Source: Spirochaetaceae bacterium
GTDB lineage: Bacteria > Spirochaetota > Spirochaetia > SZUA-6 > Fen-1364
DNA length: 11,553 nucleotides
Assembly: GCA_003170115.1 (NCBI GenBank)
Contig: PMZS01000079.1
Span: 1 to 11,553, forward strand
Reading direction: 5' to 3'
Shown here: positions 1-8,000 of the stretch, piece after piece
How the letters are laid out: every line of letters begins with the position of its first letter
Position numbering within the stretch: the first letter of the stretch is position 1
Made by a program: the position numbers and the translations under genes
The notes under the pieces: generated by a model
Database searches by the model: none
What the model saw: only the letters and a program-made list of their open reading frames with translations
What the model was told of the DNA's origin: nothing

Positions 1-2178
1 CAGCTCGACCCTGCTCATCGGGATGGTCACGCTGGCAGCTTTCCACGACACGTCGAAGGTACCCCCGCTCGTGCCCACCCGGAGCCTGCTTCCCATCGGC
101 TTTCCGTCCACGAGCATCTCCAGCAGCGGGCCGTAGGTGACGAAGGTCTCGCAGCGACGCACCGCATTTTTCCATTCTTCGTAGGTGAAGGGAAGCCCAT
201 CCGGGATGCGCGCGTAGGTGCGCACGGTGCCGATGGCGGTGTCCGCGCTCATCTTGTCGGTCCCGCCCACCGCCGCGACGAGGTGGCCGCAGTTGAGGTA
301 ACGGTACCAGTCCGAGAGTGAATAGGGGTTGATTCCCGAGTACAGGTCGCCCCAGCTCGTCATTTCGATGCCGTCTATCTTTCCAGCCACGATGGCCGCG
401 GCGTGCTCGGCACGGGGCTGCGGGAAATGGGGAACCACCACGATTCCCCCCTTGCTCCTGCACGCGTCCGCCCATTCGCTGAGCAGGATCTCCACCCGGT
501 CCCCGAGGGCCGACTCGTCAGGACCGCCCGTGGTCATGGGCGCGATGATGCCGCCGCCGTACCCGAGGAGGGAGATGTGGCCGAGCACGTGCTGGCGGTT
601 TTCCGTTCCGACGCGCACGAGGTACTCGCCGTCCCCGCCCGCCTCGCGCGATCCCCACGTCGTCTTCCCGTCGAAGTCCCCGACGTTGGTCATAAGCTCG
701 CCCCACTGGCTGGCAAGGAGGTTCACGACGTTTACTCCCTCCGCGCTGCCCTCCAGGAGAGCGGAAGCGGGAGAGAGAAAATGCACGTGCGTATCCGCGC
801 TGATCCACCCCTTCTGCCGCCAGGGGAGCACCCGTTCCAGCTCGATCTCGATGCGTTCCGTCGACGTCTCGATGGCGACCCTTTTCCGCACGGGCCGTAT
901 CTCGAAACCCCGGGCGATTTCAATGAACACGGCGCCAAGGGGAACGTCGATCGTCGTTTCTCCGGAAATGTACGTGCACCAGTGCTCGCCCCGGTGCCCG
1001 GTGTCCGCCCGGTGGACGAAGTCGACGCTGTAGTCTTCGAACCATGCCGGGTTGGGAATCCGGTGCCTGTCCACCGGCGCAAGGTACTCCCCGGCGGTCC
1101 CGTGAACATGAAGCTTCACGGGGACGGGAGATGCGACGCCCTTCTCCATGACGCGAAGCGTGACGCGCCGCGTGGAGGGAGGCACAACGCGCAGTCTTCC
1201 CGCGGCGCCCTCCCCGCTCACGCGGGCAACCGGGATGGAAGCCCCGGACTGAAAGTGGAACCGGGCTTGCGGGTGGGCTGTATATTCCAGGAGCACCCCG
1301 TCCTTCGAGGCGCGGGGAAGCTGGTTGTTGAACCCGGTCTCCCATTCCGCGTCCGGGTACAGCGGCTGGGGGAGCGCCGAGATCACCTGGCCGAGGTCGA
1401 GCTTCACCGCGTCCAGGAGCCCGGCCTCGTCGAGGCGATACGAGAACTCCTGGTCCGTCGGCAGCGTGAGAATCGCCTTGCGCCTCGGCTCCCAGCGCAG
1501 CGGATGGGAGTCCACCATACCCAGGGCGATGCCGAACAGCACGACCGTGCCGCTCGAGGGCTCGCAGAGAAGAGAATCCATCTCCGCGTCCGGCCGCGGA
1601 TTTTCCCAGGCATACATCCATGCGAGGAAATCGCCCGTGTCCCCGGGATCGACTCTCGTCTGGCTGGAACCCCAGGAAGGGCGAAGCTGCTCGTGGGGGG
1701 GACGAACGGGGTGAGGCGCGAGATGCGCAACGGCCTCGAAGGAGTTCTCGCCCCAGCGCTTTGTGAACGATCCGACCTGGAAACGCCTGCGGATGGGGAT
1801 GACGGCCTCCGTTCCATCGCTGAAACGGACGCGGTAGCTGCAGGCAAGCTCTCCGAGCTGACCCTCGCCCCGCATCGGGGAGATGAACCCTTGCGGGTTC
1901 CTCTCCAGGGGCCGCGAGTCGGAGGTGTGGAGAAACACCAGCCACCGGGCCTTCCTCCCTCCGAGTGAGACCCGTGCCGGCTCCTCTCGGAGAACGAGGA
2001 TCCGGCCTGCGTCGAAGGGGATGCCGCGGAATATGCAGGCGCCCCGCGGGGCAAGGGAGAGGCGGCCGCGGAAATCTTCAGACACGTCCCTTCGCGCCAA
2101 TGTCTGAAGCGTGTGGCCGCTCCTGATGCGCACCGGCTCGAAGAGAGGCGACGCGGGTCCCCCAGATGTCCCAGCCAT
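1..2178 (-). CDS. CehA/McbA-family PHP metallohydrolase, 3' end beyond the window
   Basis: The frame is open for 726 codons from an ATG at 2178 to the left edge, so the C-terminus is missing. Residues about 40-131 look like an N-terminal beta-sandwich module (IPFD at 53, FLHTSD at 82, RFSDGTEAVIPIRR near 118-131), a type often placed ahead of hydrolase or sugar-active domains. More beta-rich sequence follows to about 450. The catalytic part starts with GWISADTHVHF (H464, H466), the PHP/amidohydrolase-like metal motif of the CehA/McbA group. Further likely metal-site residues are H534 (LGHISLLG), H584 (VVPHFPQP), E605 (DGIEMTSWG) and D641 (GGTDKMSAD). No signal peptide is visible, so a cytoplasmic enzyme is likely. 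The family includes carbaryl-type ester hydrolases, but most members have no known substrate and none can be read here. The start is supported by GGAGG six bases upstream. The gene follows the class V PLP enzyme by 12 bases, so the two are probably co-transcribed. Confidence 0.85.
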   Translation of the reverse strand, partial: MAGTSGGPASPLFEPVRIRSGHTLQTLARRDVSEDFRGRLSLAPRGACIFRGIPFDAGRILVLREEPARVSLGGRKARWLVFLHTSDSRPLERNPQGFISPMRGEGQLGELACSYRVRFSDGTEAVIPIRRRFQVGSFTKRWGENSFEAVAHLAPHPVRPPHEQLRPSWGSSQTRVDPGDTGDFLAWMYAWENPRPDAEMDSLLCEPSSGTVVLFGIALGMVDSHPLRWEPRRKAILTLPTDQEFSYRLDEAGLLDAVKLDLGQVISALPQPLYPDAEWETGFNNQLPRASKDGVLLEYTAHPQARFHFQSGASIPVARVSGEGAAGRLRVVPPSTRRVTLRVMEKGVASPVPVKLHVHGTAGEYLAPVDRHRIPNPAWFEDYSVDFVHRADTGHRGEHWCTYISGETTIDVPLGAVFIEIARGFEIRPVRKRVAIETSTERIEIELERVLPWRQKGWISADTHVHFLSPASALLEGSAEGVNVVNLLASQWGELMTNVGDFDGKTTWGSREAGGDGEYLVRVGTENRQHVLGHISLLGYGGGIIAPMTTGGPDESALGDRVEILLSEWADACRSKGGIVVVPHFPQPRAEHAAAIVAGKIDGIEMTSWGDLYSGINPYSLSDWYRYLNCGHLVAAVGGTDKMSADTAIGTVRTYARIPDGLPFTYEEWKNAVRRCETFVTYGPLLEMLVDGKPMGSRLRVGTSGGTFDVSWKAASVTIPMSRVEL

Positions 2179-2184
2179 GCCGTA

Positions 2185-2189
2185 CCTCC
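2185..2189 (-). promoter_or_regulatory. Ribosome binding site of the CehA-like gene
   Basis: On the minus strand GGAGG lies six bases before the ATG at 2178 and begins one base after the stop codon of the upstream gene. It fixes the start of the CehA-like gene and fits translation of a second gene in an operon. Confidence 0.75.
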
Positions 2190-2190
2190 G

Positions 2191-3837
2191 CTAGACGTAG
2201 ACGAACGGTATCAGGTCTTCTTTCGTCGTCTTAAGGTCGCGCTGCGAAATGGAGCCGGCACACCGCCGTGCATCGGCGAGGTACTCCTCGAATAGCCGTC
2301 CCAGGTCCGGTTGCTCTTCCCCGCGGTTCCGCGCCGGTTCCATGGAAAGCGACTGTTCCAGCCCGAAGGGGATCCGGGGAGGGACGAAGTCCCTGTGGCG
2401 CCACGCGCCGGATCGCATGTCGAAGCGGTACACCGGCAGAAACTTCTTTCCGTGCTCGGCCACGAACAGGATCGAGCGGCAGATGAAATCCACCTCGTCC
2501 TCGGTGTGCAGGAAGTGGAAATTCACCCGCGCCCAGCCCGGCTTCAGGCCGACATTCCCGCACGCGATGGAACGGCGGAGCTCCCGGGACTTGCGCTCGT
2601 CGATGTGAAGAATCCGGTGGCCGTACGGGGCGGCGCAGGAGCAGCCGGCACGGCTCTGGATCCCGAACAGGTCGTTGAGAAGGGTTGTCACGAACCGAGG
2701 GTGAAGCCAGGATAAGCCGACGCGCACGTTGAAGGAAAAGATCGGGAGACGATTTTCGGGGCCGACGCCTCCCATCAGCTCGATGCCGGGGTGCGCACAA
2801 AGCGCGGCATGGACGCGGCGCGCAAGCTCGGACTCGCGGGCCGCGATCCTTTCAGGACCGAGCATCTCCTTCAGCTCCATCGCCAGGGCCGCCCGAAGGG
2901 TCTGCAGGATCCCGGGCGTGCCGGGCTTTTCCCTGATCTCGATGTCGGTGCTGTAGGCCTGGCCCTCGAACCCGACGAAATCCACCGTGCCGCCGGCACC
3001 GATCGTTGGCGGCAGGTCGGCACGGTAGATGCCCTCATGGAAGATGAGCACGCCGCAGCTTCCGGGCCCCCCGAGAAACTTGTGGGGAGAGAAATACAGC
3101 GCGTCGAAATACGACCGGGCATCGCGACGCATGTTCATCTGAACGTACGGCGCGGCAGCCGCGAAGTCGAAGAAGGCAAGGGCCCCCTTGTCGTGAAGGA
3201 TCCCCGCCACCTCGAAAACGGGAGTGGTGACTCCCGAGACATTGGATGCGGCCGAAAAGGCGCCGAACTTCCGCCGTCCGGAGTACCGGGCGCTGCCCGC
3301 CTTGGCTCGCAGGTCGTCCAGGTCCAGAAGACCTTCATCGGTGAGCTCGATCTCCACGACCTCGGCGTGGCATTCCCGCCACGACACTTCGTTGGAGTGG
3401 TGCTCGTAGGGCCCCACGAACACCACGGGCCGGTTCTCCTCCCTCCGCGCCTGGAAGAAGTCGCGGCCCGCGGGCGGCAGGTAGATCCCGAGTATCTGCT
3501 GGAGCTGGTGCACGGCGGCGGTCGTTCCCGCGCCGACGGTGACAAGCTTGTGCTCGGGTCCCGCGTTGACCAGTCTCTTGATGAGTGTCTCGGCGTCACG
3601 CAGCCGCTCTGAAGTGATGCTCCCCGTGGCATCGTCCTCGGTGTGCGTGTTGCCGTACAGCTCGAGGGCGGTCCGGAGCTGATCCTCGATGAGCGTCACC
3701 CCGCGGCCCGACGCTGTGTGATCCGCATAGGTCAGCCGCCGCCGGCCGAACGGCGTGTCCAGGAACGCGTTGCCCCCGATGATGCTCCCGCGCACGCGGT
3801 CCCAGAGATCCGGCTGCGCCTGCCCAGCTGCCCGCAC
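2191..3837 (-). CDS. Class V PLP-dependent enzyme, cysteine desulfurase/selenocysteine lyase type
   Basis: From the chosen GTG start this is 548 residues, a fold-type I PLP enzyme of the class V aminotransferase superfamily. Landmarks in order: YADHTASGR (37-45), the substrate-side loop; GNTHTEDDATGSITSER; GAGTTAAVHQL, the phosphate-binding region; EHHSNEVSWRE, as in SufS/CsdA-like enzymes; FFDFAAAAPY, holding the PLP pyridine aspartate; and SPHKFLGG with K253 as the Schiff-base lysine. RAGCSCAAP (396-404) aligns by eye with the R-x-G-x-x-C-A-x-P loop of group II desulfurases, placing C401 at the catalytic cysteine. This suggests removal of sulfur or selenium from a cysteine-like substrate, but the true substrate is unknown. 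The protein is over 100 residues longer than SufS, with an extra C-terminal region (EVDFICRSILFVAEHGKKF onward). The GTG at 3837 is preferred because AAGGAGGG lies about nine bases upstream. The TTG at 3843 would be only three bases from that site. It probably forms an operon with the CehA-like gene. Confidence 0.88.
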   Translation of the reverse strand: MRAAGQAQPDLWDRVRGSIIGGNAFLDTPFGRRRLTYADHTASGRGVTLIEDQLRTALELYGNTHTEDDATGSITSERLRDAETLIKRLVNAGPEHKLVTVGAGTTAAVHQLQQILGIYLPPAGRDFFQARREENRPVVFVGPYEHHSNEVSWRECHAEVVEIELTDEGLLDLDDLRAKAGSARYSGRRKFGAFSAASNVSGVTTPVFEVAGILHDKGALAFFDFAAAAPYVQMNMRRDARSYFDALYFSPHKFLGGPGSCGVLIFHEGIYRADLPPTIGAGGTVDFVGFEGQAYSTDIEIREKPGTPGILQTLRAALAMELKEMLGPERIAARESELARRVHAALCAHPGIELMGGVGPENRLPIFSFNVRVGLSWLHPRFVTTLLNDLFGIQSRAGCSCAAPYGHRILHIDERKSRELRRSIACGNVGLKPGWARVNFHFLHTEDEVDFICRSILFVAEHGKKFLPVYRFDMRSGAWRHRDFVPPRIPFGLEQSLSMEPARNRGEEQPDLGRLFEEYLADARRCAGSISQRDLKTTKEDLIPFVYV

Positions 3838-3866
3838 TTGCAACGCCCTCCTTCGCTGCGTATCAC
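3838..3866 (+). promoter_or_regulatory. Candidate sigma70-type promoter for the cyclo-ligase gene, leaderless
   Basis: TTGCAA (3838-3843) and TATCAC (3861-3866) are separated by exactly 17 bases, each matching four of six consensus positions. Only six bases separate the -10 box from the ATG at 3873, so transcription would start at or next to the start codon. There is no Shine-Dalgarno sequence on this strand, which fits a leaderless transcript. On its own the match is modest. It gains weight from the same layout at three other genes in the window. Confidence 0.45.
3846..3853 (-). promoter_or_regulatory. Ribosome binding site of the class V PLP enzyme
   Basis: The minus strand reads AAGGAGGG here. 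The GGAGG core is nine bases from a GTG (3837) and three from a TTG (3843), so the spacing favours the GTG. The site sits inside the 35-base gap shared with the divergent cyclo-ligase gene and lies within the spacer of that gene's candidate promoter. I could not identify a convincing promoter for the minus-strand unit. Confidence 0.65.
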
Positions 3867-3872
3867 TGTACC

Positions 3873-4463
3873 ATGAACAAGGCCGAAATGCGCGGGGCGA
3901 TGCGGCGGTTCCTCGGCGCGATGAGCGATGATGAGCTCGCGGACCGCAGCGCGAAGGTCGCTCGGCGGCTGGAGGAGTCCGGTGCGTGGATCTGGATGGA
4001 TATCCTGCTTTCCTTTCTTTCCATGCCGCGCGAGATCGCCACGGGCGGGATGATCCGTGCCGCGCGAGAGGCGGGCAGATCCGTCGCCGTTCCCCGCATC
4101 GAGGCGGGGGATATCCGTTTCCTCGTGATGCCGCCTGATTCGCCTTTGCCGCCCCGGGACCGCTGGGGCATTCCCGTCCCGGACACGGCGTGGCCGGCCC
4201 TGGAGCCCGCGCGCGCGGGGAGGATCCTCGTTGCCGCCCCGGGCCTCGCCTTTGACAGGAAGGGCAACCGCCTCGGCCGGGGGAAAGGCTACTACGACCG
4301 TTTCCTCTCCCGCGCGCGTGAGTCCGGAGCGCATTGTCTGGTCATCGGGATCTGCTTCTCGGAGCAGCTTGTCGAGGAGGTGCCGCACACGGAAACGGAT
4401 CAGCCCGTTGATGGCGTGGTGACGGAGAAGGAAACGCTTCTCTTCGATCGCACGGGCCCTTGA
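3873..4463 (+). CDS. 5-formyltetrahydrofolate cyclo-ligase
   Basis: This 196-residue protein has the usual length for the family. The enzyme uses ATP to convert 5-formyltetrahydrofolate to 5,10-methenyltetrahydrofolate, returning a stored folate to the one-carbon pool in the cytoplasm. The diagnostic C-terminal segment is clear: PGLAFDRKGNRLG (123-135) leading into RGKGYYDRF (136-144), the nucleotide/phosphate-binding signature. HTETDQPVDGVVTE (172-185) is the usual closing motif. The N-terminal basic helix (NKAEMRGAMRR) and the FLSMPREIAT strand-loop near 48-57 also fit. The start lacks a ribosome binding site but has a promoter-like pair immediately upstream. The next gene begins 32 bases after the TGA. 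The gene is divergent from the class V PLP enzyme. I leave the symbol blank because naming of this gene varies (ygfA, fau, mthfs). Confidence 0.93.
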   Translation: MNKAEMRGAMRRFLGAMSDDELADRSAKVARRLEESGAWIWMDILLSFLSMPREIATGGMIRAAREAGRSVAVPRIEAGDIRFLVMPPDSPLPPRDRWGIPVPDTAWPALEPARAGRILVAAPGLAFDRKGNRLGRGKGYYDRFLSRARESGAHCLVIGICFSEQLVEEVPHTETDQPVDGVVTEKETLLFDRTGP

Positions 4464-4488
4464 TTCGATGACCGGGCGCAGTTACATT
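4460..4488 (+). promoter_or_regulatory. Candidate sigma70-type promoter ahead of the small helical protein gene
   Basis: TTGATT (4460-4465) overlaps the cyclo-ligase stop codon. It is followed, after exactly 17 bases, by TACATT (4483-4488). Each box matches four of six consensus positions. The -10 box ends seven bases before the ATG at 4496, so the message would again be leaderless or have a leader of a base or two. It could give the endonuclease-helicase pair its own expression, independent of the folate gene. Confidence 0.5.
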
Positions 4489-4495
4489 GCCACGC

Positions 4496-5089
4496 ATGGG
4501 TGTCATAAAATCCGCGCTGGAAATCGCAATGGAGAACTCGAAAGGCATTGAAGCCAACAAGGAGCTGGTGGAGCAGAATCGGCTCCGTGACGAAGGGAGG
4601 AAGCTCGTCTCGAAAGTCCTCGAAGATCCCTCCTTCGACCTGAAGGGCGCGCTCAAGGGCTACGAAGCCGCGAAGGGGAGGCTCGTCAAGGAAGGGCTGT
4701 TGCAGTCCCTTCTTGCCAACCTCGTGCTCCCCCTGGACGAGTTCGCAATGAAGGACACGAAGCGGCTCGGCGAGGCGGTGGCGGCAACCGTGACGGATAC
4801 GCGCAAGGTCGGAATGATCTTCAGCCAGCTGGAAGGCTTCTTCAAGGAGTACGTGGCGGAGCGCAAGCGCCTCGTGGATGCCGTGGAGCGCCAGTACGCA
4901 CCGAAGCTCAAGAAGAAGGAAGAGGATCTTTCCCGACAGATGGGAAGGCAGGTGAAGATCAATCCCGCGGCGGATCCCGAGTTCCAGTCAATCGTCCGGC
5001 AATACCTCTCGCAGCTGGACACGAAGTACGGCGAATCCCTTGACGGCGCCAAGGAAGAAATCAGGGCGGCTTTCGCAAAATCCCCGTAA
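4496..5089 (+). CDS. Small charged helical protein of unknown function, coupled to the EndoQ-UvrD gene
   Basis: The 197-residue product is cytoplasmic, with no signal peptide or membrane segment. It is rich in Lys, Glu, Arg, Ala and Leu and looks almost wholly helical. It opens MGVIKSALEIAMENSK. The middle holds FDLKGALKGYEAAKGRLVKEG and a leucine-rich stretch (LLQSLLANLVLPLDEF). A likely coiled coil follows (FFKEYVAERKRLVDAVERQY, then KLKKKEEDLSRQMGRQV). There are no catalytic motifs and no cysteine pairs. It resembles an uncharacterised family that I associate with spirochaetes (possibly DUF6657), which needs a profile search. The ATG at 4496 is preferred over a TTG at 4487 because the conserved-looking protein begins there and the candidate -10 box would overlap the TTG. 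Its TAA shares one base with the next ATG (TAATG), so translation is probably coupled to the repair helicase. A role as its partner is inference. Confidence 0.82.
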   Translation: MGVIKSALEIAMENSKGIEANKELVEQNRLRDEGRKLVSKVLEDPSFDLKGALKGYEAAKGRLVKEGLLQSLLANLVLPLDEFAMKDTKRLGEAVAATVTDTRKVGMIFSQLEGFFKEYVAERKRLVDAVERQYAPKLKKKEEDLSRQMGRQVKINPAADPEFQSIVRQYLSQLDTKYGESLDGAKEEIRAAFAKSP

Positions 5090-8000
5090 TGAGGCTCGTC
5101 GCCGACCTGCACGTTCATTCCCGTTATTCGCGGGCAACGAGCAGGGAGGCTGACCTGGATGGCTACCACCGTTGGGCCCGGGTCAAGGGAATCGACATCG
5201 TCGGGACCGGGGATTTCACCCATCCTCGCTGGCTCGCGGAGCTCTCATCCCGGCTGATCGAAAAGGACGGGCTTTTCGTCCTCCGAGACGCGCCCCGGGA
5301 ATCCCCCCTGGAGGGCGCGGCACCGGCTGCCCGTGATGTGCGCTTTCTCCTGACCACCGAAATCAGCTCCATCTACAAGAAGCACGGACGCGTGCGCAAG
5401 GTGCACAGCCTGATCGGCGTGCGGTCGCTGGATGATGCGCGCCGACTCAGCGCGCGCCTGGCGGCGATCGGCAACATCGCCTCCGACGGCAGGCCGATCC
5501 TCGGGCTGGACCCGAAGGACCTGTTGTCGCTTCTGTTGGAGACGAGAGACGGTTTTCTCATCCCCGCGCACATCTGGACGCCCTGGTTTTCCCTGTTCGG
5601 ATCGAAGTCCGGATTCGACCGTATCGAGGAATGCTTCGAGGAGCTCACGCCCCACATCTTCGCCCTGGAAACCGGACTCTCCTCCGACCCGGCGATGAAC
5701 CGGCGGTGGAGCGCGCTGGACCGCTACCGCCTTGTCTCCAACTCCGACGCGCATTCGCCGGGCAAGCTCGGAAGAGAGGCGAACCTCCTCGACGTCGAGC
5801 CAAGCTGGCAGGGAGTGACGGCCGCGCTGCGCACCGGTGCAGGGTTCCTCGGAACGGTCGAGTTCTACCCCGAGGAGGGGAAGTACCACTACGACGGCCA
5901 CAGGAAATGCCGCGTGTGCATGGACCCGGAAGAGACTGCCCGATGCGGAGGGAAATGCCCCGTGTGCGGCAAGCCGCTTACCGCGGGCGTGCTCAGCCGT
6001 GTTCTCGGTCTGGCCGATCGGCGCGCTCCGGCGGCGCCGCGGGCGGGCGAGGGATTCAGTTCCCTCATTCCCCTGCCCGAGGTGCTCGCCGAGCTTTCAG
6101 GAACAGGCAGCGGCTCACGCGCCGTGGGCGCCCTGTACTCCCGGCTCATCGGTTGCTTCGGCAGCGAGCTCGGACTTCTGCTGGACACGCCCGTGGAGGA
6201 CATCGCCCGCTCGCAGGGCTTTCTGCTGGCTGAAGCCATCCGTCGGATGAGAGCAGGGAAGATCAATCCCACCCCGGGCTACGATGGGGAGTTCGGGGTA
6301 ATCCGGGTCTTCGACGAGGAAGAGCTCACGCGGCTTCGGGGCCAGGACGAGCTGTTCCATTCTCCCGCGCGCGCGAAGAAAGCACGCAGGGAGTTTGTGG
6401 ACGTCCTCCCCCGGGCCATGGCCGGACCGATCGAGACGTCCGGCGTGGATATCCTGGACGCTGACCAGATGGCGATCGTCTCTTCCTCGGAGCGCCGCAT
6501 CCTGGTGACCGCCGGCCCCGGCGCGGGAAAGACGCGTGTGCTTGCGCAATGGATCGAGGGGCAGCGCCTCCGCGCCCCCGGCGGCATACTCGCGCTCACC
6601 TTCACGAACAGGGCTGCCGAGGAGCTCTCCGAAAGGCTCGCGTCCACGGACATGGCGGCCTTCACTTTTCATTCCTTCTGCTGGTCGGTGCTCCGGGAGC
6701 ACACGCCGCGGCTGCTCTCTGTCCTGTCACCGTCCGATCGGCTGACGATATTGTCTGACATGCTTCCCCAGGAAGGCGCGTTGAGGCTGCGGACACTTTC
6801 GGAGCGCATGGAGCTGGCATGGGAAGGAGTGAAGGAGCCGGATGCCGGCCTCCTCGAAGTCCTCCGCGATTACGAGCACACCCTCGAGGCGATCGGAGCC
6901 GCCGACGTCTCTTCCCTGGTCCCCCGCGTGCTCGACCTCCTGCGTTCGAACACCGGGCTGCTGTCGGCGCTCGCGCGGCGCTACCGGGCAATAGCGGTCG
7001 ACGAGCTGCAGGACATCAACAGGCCACAGTACGAGCTGCTGCGCCTTCTTGCCGACGGGGCGGAAGCGGTGTTCTGCATCGGCGATCCGGACCAGGCAAT
7101 CTACGGGTTCCGCGGTTCCGACAGGAGGCTGTTCTTCGAGTTCGCCGCGACAACCGGTGCCGCGTCATTCACGCTTCGGCGCAACTACCGCTCCGCGCCG
7201 GCGATCGTGTCCGCGGCTGATGCGGTGATCTCCGTGGAGAGGGCACCGGAGGTGCCGGTCCTGACTGCCACTCGAGCCGACGGCGCGAAGGTGCGCATCA
7301 TCACCTGCGACGACCCGAACGAGGAAGGCCGATTCATCGCATCGGAGATCAGGGACCTCGTCGTCGGAGACGACTCGGGGGAGTATGCATTCTCGGAAAT
7401 CGCGGTGCTCGTGCGGACACGGGCCGTTCGGGACTCCCTCCTCCCGAGCCTGCGGGACGCCGGCCTTCCGCTCTCCCTGGGCGTGCATTCACCGCTCTCC
7501 GAGGAAGAGCCATTCCGTTCGGTTGTCGCGGCGCTCCGTGTCGCGCTGAATCCTGATGACCTCGTTTCGCGACGGATCCTCCGCTCCGAGGAGATCCTTG
7601 CCCGCGGTCCCGAGCTCCTGCACGCGGCTTCCACCACCGGCATCTGCGCGGCACTCGATCTCATCGCCGGGCCGATCATTCCCATCGACCGTTCGCTTCC
7701 TGAAATCGCGCTTGGAGAAGAGGTAATCCGGGCGTCCGCGGCGCGCCACGGAACGGATCTCGCAACCTTCCTTGCCCATGTGTCCCTGTGCACCAGGGAA
7801 AGCGAAGGGCCGCGCTCCCCGCAGAGGGTCTCCCTGCTCACATTCCACGCCGCCAAGGGGCTGGAGTTCCCCGCGGTGTTCATCGCGGGCGCGGAGGAAG
7901 GAATTACCCCTCTCGAAGACCGCCGCGGCGTCGACATGGCCGAGGAGCGGAGGCTGTTCTACGTCGCCATGACCCGGGCCCGAAACGTGCTCTGCATCTC

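Noticed and set aside
403..1968. A 521-codon open frame on the plus strand
   Set aside because: It lies antisense to the CehA-like gene. Its translation is Arg/Pro/Gly-rich with no recognisable motifs, while the minus-strand frame shows a coherent protein with PHP metal residues and a ribosome binding site.
2791..3612. A 273-codon plus-strand frame inside the class V PLP gene
   Set aside because: It mirrors the codon pattern of the PLP gene, has no motifs or start signals, and competes with an unambiguous enzyme on the other strand.
4487..4495. TTG start for the small helical protein, adding MPR
   Set aside because: The codon overlaps the candidate -10 box and would lie upstream of the expected transcript start. 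The ATG at 4496 gives the more natural protein start.
5245..5901. A 218-codon minus-strand frame inside the EndoQ-like domain
   Set aside because: It is an antisense shadow typical of high-GC coding sequence, with no ribosome binding site or domain.
5908..5967. Cysteine cluster as a possible iron-sulfur site
   Set aside because: The CxxC...CPxCG spacing and the following KPLTAGV context match the zinc finger expected in EndoQ-type proteins better than an iron-sulfur cluster.
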